A stretch of DNA of 64,000 bases from assembly GCA_964343805.1 (NCBI GenBank), contig CAYFLR010000001.1:1-64000 (forward strand). The letters run 5' to 3'. Positions 28,256 to 36,570 of the stretch are shown here, piece by piece. Under the pieces are notes generated by a model that saw only the letters and a program-made list of their open reading frames with translations, had not been told where the DNA came from and did no database searches. Within the stretch, counting starts at the first letter, position 1. The number at the start of each line of letters is the position of its first letter. A program made the position numbers and the translations under genes. Source of the DNA: CAYFLR01 sp964343805. Lineage in GTDB: Bacteria; Bdellovibrionota_B; Oligoflexia; CAYFLR01.

Positions 28256-29830
28256 TCATTTTGCTCGGGGATAGAAAAGAAATTCAGAGATTTCACGGAT
28301 TTGGAAAATGCGGGCGAGAATTAGAAAAAGAGGAATAAATAGAATGCTGGTTCCTGCTATGTTTTGAAAACTGACCCATAAACCTTGCTCTTGAAAGGGG
28401 AGGGTGGCTGACTTAACCCAAAAGGTAACCACGGTACTCGCTGCAGACACTAGGCTGATCTTTAGAAAATAACGATAGACAGTTGAAGCAAGAAGGTTTT
28501 GGTTTTTCTTGTTCCAGATAATATAAAGCAGCAGTACCTGGAAAAAGGTGGCCAAGGACATGGAAGCAGCTAGACCTTTTAGCCCATAATATTTCGTTGC
28601 TAAATAGTATACAGGAAGAGAGGCAAGAGAGCATGAGGTGGTAATAATAGTTGGTAATAGAGTGTTGGAGGAGGCATAAAATCCTCTTACAACAATAGTC
28701 TGTAAAGCAAAAGCAAAAGTTCCTACCAGTAAGAATCCTAAACCCTTAGCAGTCATCATCGTGGCGGCAGAATCAAAGTTTCCCCTTTGAAAAAGGATGA
28801 GAATAACTTCATAACGTAAAAGGAGGAAAAGGCAGGAAGCTGGGATTACATATGTAAGACACCGCTTTATAGTGTTATTTAAAAGTCGGTTGACCTCGGT
28901 AAAGTTATTTTGAGTCACGAGTTTGGCGATGAAAGGATAAGAAGCCACTCCAATGGCCTGGCCAAAAATACCTACTAAAACAAACATGAGACGGAGTGCG
29001 TAATTTAGAGCAGAGATACTCCCAGGAGGAAGGAAAGAGCCAAAAACCTTAAATACAATTTCATTGAAAAAGGTCATGGTCATGCCAAAAATCAGTGGTA
29101 GGGTGAGTAGAAGGTACTTTTTAAACTCAGGATGAGTAAAATTGATTTTTGGAAACCATTTCATTCCTTGCTTTAGGCAGCCGTAGAACTGGAGAACACA
29201 ACTACCTAGAAAGGCCCCAATTAAAACTCCCCAAGCGAGCCCTTCCATCCCTATGGAAGAATAGAGGGTTAACCCTCCCAGGATTATGCAAGTATTATAA
29301 ATAAGAGGAGAGAGAGCGGGAAGGATAAAGGTCTCTTTGGAGTATTGAACGGCATTAAAAAGACCTCCCCAAAAGAAGAATATTTGAGCTGGAATAATAA
29401 TTCGGGTGAGATGCACTGCCTGATTAATCGTTTCTCCATCTTGCATACCAGGAGCTAGCAGTGGGACTATTTTATGGGCCATGACAAAGGCCACGATACA
29501 AAGGAAAATTAAAATAGTGGAGAAGGTATTGATGATAATAGAAAAGATTTCCCAGCCGGTATCATGTTGCCCCTTGGTAATGTATCTGAGGAATAGTGGA
29601 ACAAAGGTAATGGAGAGGAAGCCGCTGGCTACAATATGATTCAGTATTTCAGGGATTATAAAGGCAATTTGATAGGCATCCACCTCTTTGGAGGCTCCAG
29701 CCAAATGGGCAATAACCATCTCTCTAGCAAGTCCAATGATACGACTTAGTAGTACAGAAGCCATCATTATTAAAGAGGCAAGACCCATTTTCCTAGGAAC
29801 ATTGCTATTTGATAAACTTTTGGGGTTCAT
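28256..29830 (-). CDS. murJ: Lipid II flippase MurJ (MviN)
   Basis: MurJ moves lipid II across the inner membrane during peptidoglycan synthesis. The 524-residue protein has the 14-helix MOP-superfamily pattern. Typical family stretches include the N-terminal LLSRIIGLAREMVIAHLAG and the later NFD..A motif here as RGNFDSAA. It is translated with ung: the ung stop is 2 bp before this ATG, so the two genes are one transcript. The pairing of ung and murJ has no known functional reason. Length and sequence look complete. Confidence 0.95.
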   Translation of the reverse strand: MNPKSLSNSNVPRKMGLASLIMMASVLLSRIIGLAREMVIAHLAGASKEVDAYQIAFIIPEILNHIVASGFLSITFVPLFLRYITKGQHDTGWEIFSIIINTFSTILIFLCIVAFVMAHKIVPLLAPGMQDGETINQAVHLTRIIIPAQIFFFWGGLFNAVQYSKETFILPALSPLIYNTCIILGGLTLYSSIGMEGLAWGVLIGAFLGSCVLQFYGCLKQGMKWFPKINFTHPEFKKYLLLTLPLIFGMTMTFFNEIVFKVFGSFLPPGSISALNYALRLMFVLVGIFGQAIGVASYPFIAKLVTQNNFTEVNRLLNNTIKRCLTYVIPASCLFLLLRYEVILILFQRGNFDSAATMMTAKGLGFLLVGTFAFALQTIVVRGFYASSNTLLPTIITTSCSLASLPVYYLATKYYGLKGLAASMSLATFFQVLLLYIIWNKKNQNLLASTVYRYFLKISLVSAASTVVTFWVKSATLPFQEQGLWVSFQNIAGTSILFIPLFLILARIFQIREISEFLFYPRAK

Positions 29831-29832
29831 CC

Positions 29833-30534
29833 TTAATTTTCCCTGTTATTTAAAAGCCAATTCACCGGTGTCCCTTGGTGCTTTGCTATATATTCGTTGG
29901 CTTTTGAAAAGTGCTTAGAACCTAAAAAGCCTCGATGGGCGGAAAAGGGAGAGGGGTGCGTGGTCTCTAAAACCAGATGTTTTTGTCTGTCGATAAATTG
30001 CCCTTTCTTTTGAGCATAACTTCCCCACAGCAAAAAAACCAGGTGATTCTTTTGTTCATTGAGTGCATGTATTGCCGCATCTGTAAAGGTCTCCCAACCT
30101 TTTCCTTGGTGAGAAGCGGGTTTTTTTTGCTCTACCGTTAAAACGGCATTCAGTAAGAGGACACCTTGTGTGGCCCAATCGGTTAGGCAACCATGATTAG
30201 GGAATGGCAAGTTTAAATCAGAGTTGAGTTCTTTGTATATGTTGACTAATGAAGGGGGTGGTTTAATTCCATATTTAACCGAAAAACAGAGCCCATGAGC
30301 TTGTCCTGGTCCGTGGTAGGGGTCTTGCCCAATGATAACGACCTTTACCTGATCGAAGGGGGTGGTATTAAAGGCTGAAAAGATTTCAGAACCTTTGGGG
30401 TAGATGGTTTTTCCTTGTTTTTTTTGATCCAGCAGGAAGCTTTTTAGATTATGAATATAGGGTTTTTGAAATTCAGGGAGGAGCCTCTCTTTCCAACCGG
30501 GCTCTAATTTAATATCTTGAGCATGAGCATTCAT
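29833..30534 (-). CDS. ung: Uracil-DNA glycosylase, family 1
   Basis: Ung removes uracil from DNA to start base-excision repair. Key residues are all present: the water-activating loop GQDPYHGPGQAHG (Asp71), the uracil-binding LLLNAVLTVE, the LLWGSYAQKKG segment, and the leucine/serine loop HPSPFSAHRGF with its catalytic His. The 233-residue length is normal. It is the first gene of a five-gene minus-strand operon that continues with murJ and three signalling genes. Confidence 0.97.
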   Translation of the reverse strand: MNAHAQDIKLEPGWKERLLPEFQKPYIHNLKSFLLDQKKQGKTIYPKGSEIFSAFNTTPFDQVKVVIIGQDPYHGPGQAHGLCFSVKYGIKPPPSLVNIYKELNSDLNLPFPNHGCLTDWATQGVLLLNAVLTVEQKKPASHQGKGWETFTDAAIHALNEQKNHLVFLLWGSYAQKKGQFIDRQKHLVLETTHPSPFSAHRGFLGSKHFSKANEYIAKHQGTPVNWLLNNREN

Positions 30535-30631
30535 AACATTCCCATGATTCGTGTTTACAACAGGCTCCTACTAATAGTTGATTTTAAGTAAAATGGCTAC
30601 TGAAAATCGCTAGCGCATTCTACTTTTTGGA

Positions 30632-31948
30632 TTATTCACTGAGGGGGCCGGGAATCACTCCAAAGGAATAGCCTTTTAAGTAAGTCTCTGCAACCTGCTG
30701 GACTTGGGGTTGTGAGATCTTCTCCAAGCTCTCTTTTAAACTAAAATAACTTTGCCATGAACCTGAGGCAATAAACCATTTACCGAGAGTGTAGGCTATG
30801 GAGGGAGATTCCAGCTGTTTGTTTTGGTTCTGCAAGAGACTCTGTTTTAATTCAGTTAGTTTTGCTTCGGGTAAAGGATTTGTTTTTATCTCTTTGATAA
30901 GATTCTTCAACTGCTTGAGTGGGTCTATTGAGCTTTGGAGAACTGTCATCAGGCTTCCATAATTCTTCTTGTATTCGCCAATTTTAAAGTGAGAGAAGGT
31001 CGTTGGATCGTTAAAGTAGGGAATATTTTTAGTTTGTTCATTTAAAAACCTAGTCACGATATTCATGGTCCAATATTCAGTGCTTGCCAGCGGAGGAGCT
31101 TGATATTTCCCCATAATATAGGTCATTTTATCAAACTCATCACTGCTACTAATAGCAAATTCTGTTTCAGGAGTTAACTTGGGTAGTTTTAGGGCTGTAA
31201 ACCAGTTTCTTGCAATATTATCAAATGAAATTTTAAGTACTTTCATGACTTTTGGGAATCGATGATTTCCAGCATAACTGATTACAATACGCCGAGCATT
31301 CATGAGTCTTCTATAGTGATTGGTTAACTCATATTTACTTAAGGATTTGATGTTTTCTATCACGGTGCGTGGAGATAGAAGGTAGGGGTGGTCTGAAAAG
31401 AACAGGTTGTCAACGATATAGGGAATACGTAAGGCGTTGTGGTTGATATGCTCTTCGAGTTCTTTGATTACTTGTTGCTTAATCTCTGCTAAATCCTCTT
31501 TTGGAAAAGTGGGATAGAGAATAAGAGAGCGGAAAACGATAAAGCTTTTAAAAAAAGTCTTACTGGGAGCGGTGAGCTGACAGTAAGCAAAATCGCTTTC
31601 GGTTTGGCAGGAGAGAGAGGCTCCATATTCAGCAAACTTTTCTTGAACCTGTTTGGATTTAAATGGGTAGCCTGCTTGCATGGCGTATTTAAGAGCCAGT
31701 TGATTGATCCCCTTTTCATGGGGGAATTGACTGCTATGCCCCCCTACAAAGAAAAAGTTGAGTTGGGTGGTCTCATGGTCTAGGTAGCGATAAATAACAG
31801 GTATTTTATTGGCAAGAGTGGCCTCGGCGGTATCGTAGAGAGCATCATCTGGCAAAAAGAAACTGGGAAAACAACTCAGGTTAAAGAACAAGAGGCTAAG
31901 GAGTATTCCTCCAAGGAAAAAGGAGTTTATGCATGATTTAAATTTCAT
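30632..31948 (-). CDS. M16 peptidase-like lipoprotein lacking the zinc motif
   Basis: A signal sequence ends in FNLSC (Cys at about residue 26), so the protein is lipidated. The following 410 residues resemble M16 (pitrilysin/insulinase-like) peptidases: the N-terminal FFFVGGHSSQFPHEKGINQLA aligns with the family's 'G.r.E.....G.aH..EH' strand and helix. The HxxEH zinc motif is missing, however (GINQLALKYAMQ in its place). The second half (PLASTEYWTMNIVTRFLNE) fits the second M16 domain. It may act as a non-catalytic partner or binding protein in the outer membrane. The gene diverges from the NamZ-type gene across the 184-bp palindrome. The family assignment is moderate and the loss of activity is inferred from the missing residues. 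Confidence 0.68.
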   Translation of the reverse strand: MKFKSCINSFFLGGILLSLLFFNLSCFPSFFLPDDALYDTAEATLANKIPVIYRYLDHETTQLNFFFVGGHSSQFPHEKGINQLALKYAMQAGYPFKSKQVQEKFAEYGASLSCQTESDFAYCQLTAPSKTFFKSFIVFRSLILYPTFPKEDLAEIKQQVIKELEEHINHNALRIPYIVDNLFFSDHPYLLSPRTVIENIKSLSKYELTNHYRRLMNARRIVISYAGNHRFPKVMKVLKISFDNIARNWFTALKLPKLTPETEFAISSSDEFDKMTYIMGKYQAPPLASTEYWTMNIVTRFLNEQTKNIPYFNDPTTFSHFKIGEYKKNYGSLMTVLQSSIDPLKQLKNLIKEIKTNPLPEAKLTELKQSLLQNQNKQLESPSIAYTLGKWFIASGSWQSYFSLKESLEKISQPQVQQVAETYLKGYSFGVIPGPLSE

Positions 31949-31967
31949 AAGTTGGCTTCCAATCGAG

Positions 31968-32151
31968 TATACCAGGATATTTCATGGGAATTCGTAACGA
32001 AATTTTGAAGAGGCATCAGAATCAAGTTAGACACAGGATTTTTGTAACGAGCAATATTGGGATATTGCGCAGATTACAAAAAGTCCAGGATACTTGATTC
32101 TGTTGCCCTAAACTAAATTGCAGTAGAATTCCCATGAAATATCCGGGTATA
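31968..32151. repeat. 184-bp near-symmetrical palindrome (MITE- or cruciform-like)
   Basis: The outer arms 31968-31993 and 32126-32151 are 26 bp with one mismatch. An 11-bp block CAGAATCAAGT (32017-32027) pairs with 32092-32102, and GCAATAT (32051-32057) pairs with 32062-32068. All three pairs share the same centre, 32059.5, so the arms have equal length without net insertions. Each end reads TATA, consistent with a TA target-site duplication as left by IS630/Tc1-type elements. It sits between two divergent genes (31948 and 32201). Whether it is mobile, regulatory or both is unknown. Confidence 0.8.
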
Positions 32152-32200
32152 ATCTTACTTGGAAAAAGGAGTGGGTTTCAATAGAAAAGTGGAGAGATAA

Positions 32201-33367
32201 ATGGTTAAGGTGGGAATTGATAACATGGAAGCACCAGAAGCTAAGGAGCTTCATGGTCTTAAATTCGGTCTATTAGTAAATCAAGCTTCAGTGAATAGGG
32301 ATTATACTCCTACGGCTGCTGTTCTCTATGATCTCTTTAAGGATAACTTAGTCTGTCTTCTTACCCCCCAGCATGGATACTACAGTGATAAGCAGGATAA
32401 TATGATTGAATCCCCTCATGAGATCGCTCCTGATCTCAATATTCCAGTTCACAGCCTATACAGCGAGACCAGGGCCCCAACTGATAAGATGCTTGAGGGC
32501 TTGGATGCGCTAGTTATTGATTTACAAGATGTGGGAACCCGAGTTTATACCTATATCTACACGGTAGATGGCTGCTTAAAAGAGTGTAAGAAACGAGGTA
32601 TTAAAGTTTTTGTTTTAGATCGTCCTAATCCTTTGGGAGGGGTTGAAATAGAAGGGAATATTTTAGATACGGAATTTGCTTCCTTCGTGGGGCGCTATCC
32701 CATTCCTATGCGCCATGGTCTCTCCATTGGTGAGATGGCACTTTTTTTTAATCAGTTTTGTGGGATAGGTGCAGATTTAAAAGTAATTCCCATGGCGGGA
32801 TGGCAAAGGCATATGTATTTTCATCAAACTGGACTAAACTGGGTCTTTCCATCTCCTAACCTTCCAAATACCGCAGGCACTTACCTTTACCCAGGGCAGG
32901 TTATTTGGGAAGGAACAAATGTCTCAGAGGCCCGTGGCACTACTTTACCTTTTGAGATGTTAGGAGCTCCTTATATCGACCCTTTTCAAATGTTAGAAAA
33001 ACTGGAAGCTACATTTTTGCATGGGGTAAAACTTAGGCCTCTTTTCTTTGAACCCACCAGTAATAAACATCACTCCACCAGATGTGGTGGATTTCATCTA
33101 TTGATAGAAGATGTAACAAAACTCAAACCATATCGCTTGGCGCTGCACTTTTGGCAAACCATTATGCAGCTCTATCCAAAGAGCTTTTCCTATAAACAGC
33201 CTCCTTATGAGTATGAATTTGAAAAACTTCCCATGGACTTAATTATTGGTGATCAAAAGATTCGGTTGGCTGTTGAACAGGGGACTCCCCTAGCTGAATT
33301 AGAAAATCAGTGGCAGGTTGAATTAGAAAAATTTAATAAAATTAAAGAGACCTTTCATCTTTATTAG
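32201..33367 (+). CDS. NamZ-type exo-beta-N-acetylmuramidase (DUF1343 family)
   Basis: The 388-residue protein matches the DUF1343/NamZ (GH171) family, members of which remove terminal N-acetylmuramic acid from peptidoglycan fragments. Visible family stretches are TPQHGYYSDKQDNMIES, VIDLQDVGTRVYTYI, LDRPNPLGG, PMRHGLSIGEMA and SPNLPN..GTYLYPGQVIWEGTN, all in the expected order. There is no signal peptide, so this copy is predicted to be cytosolic, or its signal lies in an unrecognised upstream extension. A GGAGAG ribosome site precedes ATG. It is a single gene reading away from the palindrome and the M16-like gene. It could recycle the cell's own murein, or that of prey if the organism is predatory (speculative). 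Confidence 0.88.
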   Translation: MVKVGIDNMEAPEAKELHGLKFGLLVNQASVNRDYTPTAAVLYDLFKDNLVCLLTPQHGYYSDKQDNMIESPHEIAPDLNIPVHSLYSETRAPTDKMLEGLDALVIDLQDVGTRVYTYIYTVDGCLKECKKRGIKVFVLDRPNPLGGVEIEGNILDTEFASFVGRYPIPMRHGLSIGEMALFFNQFCGIGADLKVIPMAGWQRHMYFHQTGLNWVFPSPNLPNTAGTYLYPGQVIWEGTNVSEARGTTLPFEMLGAPYIDPFQMLEKLEATFLHGVKLRPLFFEPTSNKHHSTRCGGFHLLIEDVTKLKPYRLALHFWQTIMQLYPKSFSYKQPPYEYEFEKLPMDLIIGDQKIRLAVEQGTPLAELENQWQVELEKFNKIKETFHLY

Positions 33368-33394
33368 CCACCTAAACAACTCTTGGTTGGGTAT

Positions 33395-33955
33395 TTATTT
33401 CTTGAGCTTGGAAAAGAGGGATTCGGTATCTTTCATAGTACTAAAACTATCTGGAATCTTTTCTCCTCTCGAGCCTAATTTGATAAAGGACTTGGGTCCT
33501 ACTTTCAGAAAAACGTCTCTGGTGAATCGGTCTTCTTCCACCAAGGCATTAAGGTCCAAAACATTTTGCATCTGTTCGTGGTCTATTTTCTTATCGTTTT
33601 TATCAGCTAAGGCTTGCTTTATTGCATCTGCTAGCTCTTTGATTTTAAAAGGCTTGGCTAGAAAATCAGTGACCCCCATTTCAAATGCCTTCTTTGTTTC
33701 TACTGTATCGGCAAAACCGGTAATCATGATGAAAGGAGTTTTTTTATGGAGACTGACCCATTTAAAAAGCTCAATTCCATTTAATCGAGGCATTTTTATA
33801 TCTGATATGATGCAATCGTAGTTGTTGATTTTGATTTTGTCGATGGCCTGTTCTCCATTGATAGCCTGACTGACCTTATAATTGTGCATTTCTAGCATGT
33901 TGCGAAGAGTCTCTCGTAAATATTCATCGTCATCTACTACTAATAAATGTTTCAT
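33395..33955 (-). CDS. Response regulator with short C-terminal extension
   Basis: The CheY-like receiver covers residues 1-122: VVDDDE, phospho-acceptor Asp52 in IISDIKMP, MITGFAD, and Lys in AKPFKI. It is followed by about 65 residues with no recognised fold (ending KLGSRGEKIPDSFSTMKDT region), which may bind a partner. ATG at 33955 has GGGGTGA four nt upstream and is preferred to GTG at 33964. It is the last gene of the three-gene minus-strand signalling operon, 5 bp or so after the two-CW histidine kinase, which is the likely phosphodonor. No DNA-binding domain is seen. Confidence 0.88.
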   Translation of the reverse strand: MKHLLVVDDDEYLRETLRNMLEMHNYKVSQAINGEQAIDKIKINNYDCIISDIKMPRLNGIELFKWVSLHKKTPFIMITGFADTVETKKAFEMGVTDFLAKPFKIKELADAIKQALADKNDKKIDHEQMQNVLDLNALVEEDRFTRDVFLKVGPKSFIKLGSRGEKIPDSFSTMKDTESLFSKLKK

Positions 33956-33969
33956 TAATCTCACCCCTT

Positions 33970-35045
33970 TTATTCTGCCATTGGCAATTTAACTTCAAAA
34001 AACCAATGGTCTTTAGTTTTTTGATAGGTAATATCTCCTTTATGGGCTTGCATAATGTTCTTGCAGATGGCTAAGCCCACTCCGGTCCCTTCCCCTTTCT
34101 CTTTGGTAGTGTAAAACAGGTCAAAGATGGAATTTTCAATTTTGGATAAAATCCCTTGACCCGAGTCAGTAAATCGCATGCTGATCATAGGTACTTTGGC
34201 TTTGACTTCTATGGTGATTTCCTTAGTTTTGTAACCCGCCAAGGCATCATAAGAGTTATTGAGTCGATNNNNNNNNNNGCCTTACGGCAGTTGACCTTTA
34301 AATCGGGGTTAAGATTCCAATGTACCTGTATCTCATTATTTTTAAATTTCTTTTGTACAAACTGCAGAGCTGAATTTATGAGATCATCTACTCTTTCAAT
34401 TTGCATAGAGGTGGAACTGGTCCCTTTATAGAATGATTTTATCCCAGATACCACTTGAGTAATGTGGTCAATGGTGGACATAAGCTGTTTTGTAATCTGG
34501 ATTGTTTTGGCTCTATCGATCTGTTTTTCATTATCGAGTATCATTTGCAGCATTTCCACCTGCAATGAAGCAGTATTGAGTGGTGTATTGATTTCATGAG
34601 CAATATTTCCAGCTAGCTTGCCTAAAAGATTCATCCTTTCTGATTCGATTAATTTTGTTTGAGAGCGAGCTATTTTTTGATGACTGGAAAAGAGTTGAAT
34701 TACAAGAGACTTTAAATAACCTCCTTGCTCTGCTGATGTCATTTTTTCAGTGATGAATTCGGTACCTAGATCAAAGTTGCTGCCCTCTTCTTTCAGTACC
34801 TTTTTAAAAAAATCGCAGGTGACACAAGAAGCTACTTTGTCCGCGAAGGTCCCTTGGATTACATTGCCGCAAAAAGTGCCTGCTACAGCCCAGCATACTC
34901 GGCCAGCAGCCATTCCTTCATTAACGTCACTGATTCCCCCCCCAGATATAGCGGGGCAGATTCCCAATTTATTAGTGTTGGAATCTTTGGTTTCTCTGCC
35001 ACACTTTTTGTATTCCCAACAGTTTTGCTTTTTCTTATCTTTCAT
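33970..35045 (-). CDS. Histidine kinase with cysteine-rich two-CW-like domain, split by a gap
   Basis: The gene is interrupted by the 10-N gap at 34269-34278; both sides clearly belong together. Residues 1-85 form a cysteine-rich domain with Cys9, 15, 30, 51, 59, 74 and 77 and two CW pairs (NCWEYKKCG and VCWAVAG), close to the two-CW domain found at the N-termini of some signalling proteins. It may bind a metal or sense redox. The HisKA domain has His150 in NIAHEINTPL. After the gap come the N-box remnant RLNNSYDAL, DSGQGI and GEGTGVGLA, ending VKLPMAE. The gap length must be 2 modulo 3 to join the frames. No membrane segment is present. Neighbours are the kinase-receiver fusion (39 bp upstream) and the response regulator downstream. 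Confidence 0.88.
34269..34278. other. Assembly gap (10 N) in the two-CW kinase gene
   Basis: The gap interrupts the region between the HisKA domain and the N-box of the ATPase domain. In-frame joining needs a length of 2 modulo 3, so the 10 N are nominal. Confidence 0.95.
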
Positions 35046-35084
35046 TCCATTATTGTAACTGATTTATAAATATATGAGTACATT

Positions 35085-36488
35085 TTATGAACTTTGGTTT
35101 AAAGCGAGGGATGGTTTTTTAGCAATAACCTCGTCTATTTTACTTAAGAGCAGAGGAGGGTGGATGGGTTTTTCCAGATAAAAATCCGCCCCTCGTTGCA
35201 GTGATCTTTGGGCTGCAATCATAGAAGAATGAGCGGACATCATAATCACTCGAACTTGAGGTTTTATTTTCTTAATAATAGATAGAAGCTCAAGTCCTCC
35301 AATATCAGGCATCATAATGTCGCAGATAACTAGGTTGTACTTTTTCTTATGGATTAATTTGAGGGCTTGATTGGATGAAGTGGCGGTAGCTATATCACCA
35401 TTTTTAATAGACTTGGTAAGAAGACTCTTGGTGATGTGAAGGAAATCCGGATTGTCATCCACCAGAAGGATCCGTTTGCGAGGAAACTTTTGGGAGGTGA
35501 GGGCACCTTTTTTCTGATGAGAGGGGGAGAGTACTCGAATGACTTCGCGGAGATCACTTATAAAGTCTTGTACATTATCATAGAAAATAGGAGAATTTAC
35601 CGAGAAATGGCTGAGAATATATCGGAGTTCTCTGGGAATATAAGGATAAAGTTTATGGAGATTCATTATCCGATAGGGAAAAAAGGCGGACATATCGCCT
35701 TCTTTGATTTGATGAGCTAAATGTTCGGTCTGCTTGTTATTCTTAATCTCTCTGAGGGTCTGGATCCCTTTGGCGGTGATAAAGTTTAGGATGTTACCCA
35801 AGCCCCATAAATCAAAATCACAATAGGATTGGTCATAGTCAAAATCGATCCATTTAAAATCACCGGTATCTCGATCAATTATTAAATGGTCGTTGCGGGG
35901 ATCTCCATGACATAAATTTGCATTATGAAGTTTAGCAATTCCTTCTAAACTTCTTACAAACTTTTTTAATAGATCGGGAAAGGTCTGAAAAAAATAATCT
36001 TCATGGGGCATCTGAAGATCGGTGAGGTAGTTGAATAGGCTGACTCCTGGAATAAAATCAATGACCCTGACCAAATTATCATTCTGATCCTTAAGGGTCA
36101 TTCCTTGCATGAACCGTGTATCATTTCGGACGAGTTCTAAAACAGCTGCTTCTTTTGCAGGTTTCCGGTAGCGGTTGACAGAAAGTAATCCCACATTGGT
36201 AATAAAATTTTCATAGAATGTCAGCTTGAGAATTTTAAGTTCGCCACTTTGCAAATCAATGCATTTTTTGACCCAAAATTTTGGATCACTGAGACCGCAT
36301 CGCTGTTCGTAAAGATCTCCCTTTACGTAAAAGCAGTGACCTTTTAAGCAGATAATGTCTCCCCTTAGAATGTTCATGAATTCTGTGGTGTCGGTAAAAA
36401 CATTTATCTTGGTCCCTTCAAAGTTTTTGACCCACTTTTTGACGCGAGCCAATAATTCGGGGTTACTTTCCACATGAGATTTAGCCAT
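35085..36488 (-). CDS. Protein-kinase-like domain fused to a receiver domain
   Basis: Residues about 40-320 look like a kinase of the APH/RIO-type fold. A candidate ATP-binding Lys is at 88 (LKILKL). The catalytic loop is HGDPRNDHLI (194-203; Asp196 and Asn199), and the metal-binding segment is WIDFDY (Asp215). Residues 337-467 form a receiver domain with LLVDDN, phospho-acceptor Asp390 in VICDIMMPDIGG, MSAHSS and EKPIH. A soluble protein is expected. The gene heads the signalling operon (39 bp before the two-CW kinase), so phosphate from that kinase could reach this receiver and switch the N-terminal kinase. Substrate and activity are unknown. ATG has GAAGGA upstream. Such eukaryotic-like kinase/receiver fusions are uncommon. 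Confidence 0.82.
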   Translation of the reverse strand: MAKSHVESNPELLARVKKWVKNFEGTKINVFTDTTEFMNILRGDIICLKGHCFYVKGDLYEQRCGLSDPKFWVKKCIDLQSGELKILKLTFYENFITNVGLLSVNRYRKPAKEAAVLELVRNDTRFMQGMTLKDQNDNLVRVIDFIPGVSLFNYLTDLQMPHEDYFFQTFPDLLKKFVRSLEGIAKLHNANLCHGDPRNDHLIIDRDTGDFKWIDFDYDQSYCDFDLWGLGNILNFITAKGIQTLREIKNNKQTEHLAHQIKEGDMSAFFPYRIMNLHKLYPYIPRELRYILSHFSVNSPIFYDNVQDFISDLREVIRVLSPSHQKKGALTSQKFPRKRILLVDDNPDFLHITKSLLTKSIKNGDIATATSSNQALKLIHKKKYNLVICDIMMPDIGGLELLSIIKKIKPQVRVIMMSAHSSMIAAQRSLQRGADFYLEKPIHPPLLLSKIDEVIAKKPSLALNQSS

Positions 36489-36490
36489 AA

Positions 36491-36559
36491 AATTCCTTCA
36501 TAAATTGTAAACAATTTTGCTAGAGTATGATTTATTGATTTTTGAATTATGAAGGAATT
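36491..36559. promoter_or_regulatory. Inverted repeat and nested palindrome upstream of the kinase-receiver gene
   Basis: AATTCCTTCATAA (36491-36503) is exactly inverted at 36547-36559. Inside lies a second palindrome, AAATTGT-AA-ACAATTT (36502-36517), 14-30 bp before the ATG of the kinase-receiver gene. It overlaps the place where a -10 element should be, so it could be an operator. The left outer arm also supplies that gene's ribosome site. Confidence 0.4.
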
Positions 36560-36570
36560 AATAAGAAATC

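Noticed and set aside
33387..33821. A 144-residue open frame on the plus strand opposite the response regulator gene
   Set aside because: It is the antisense shadow of a well-supported gene and has no ribosome site.
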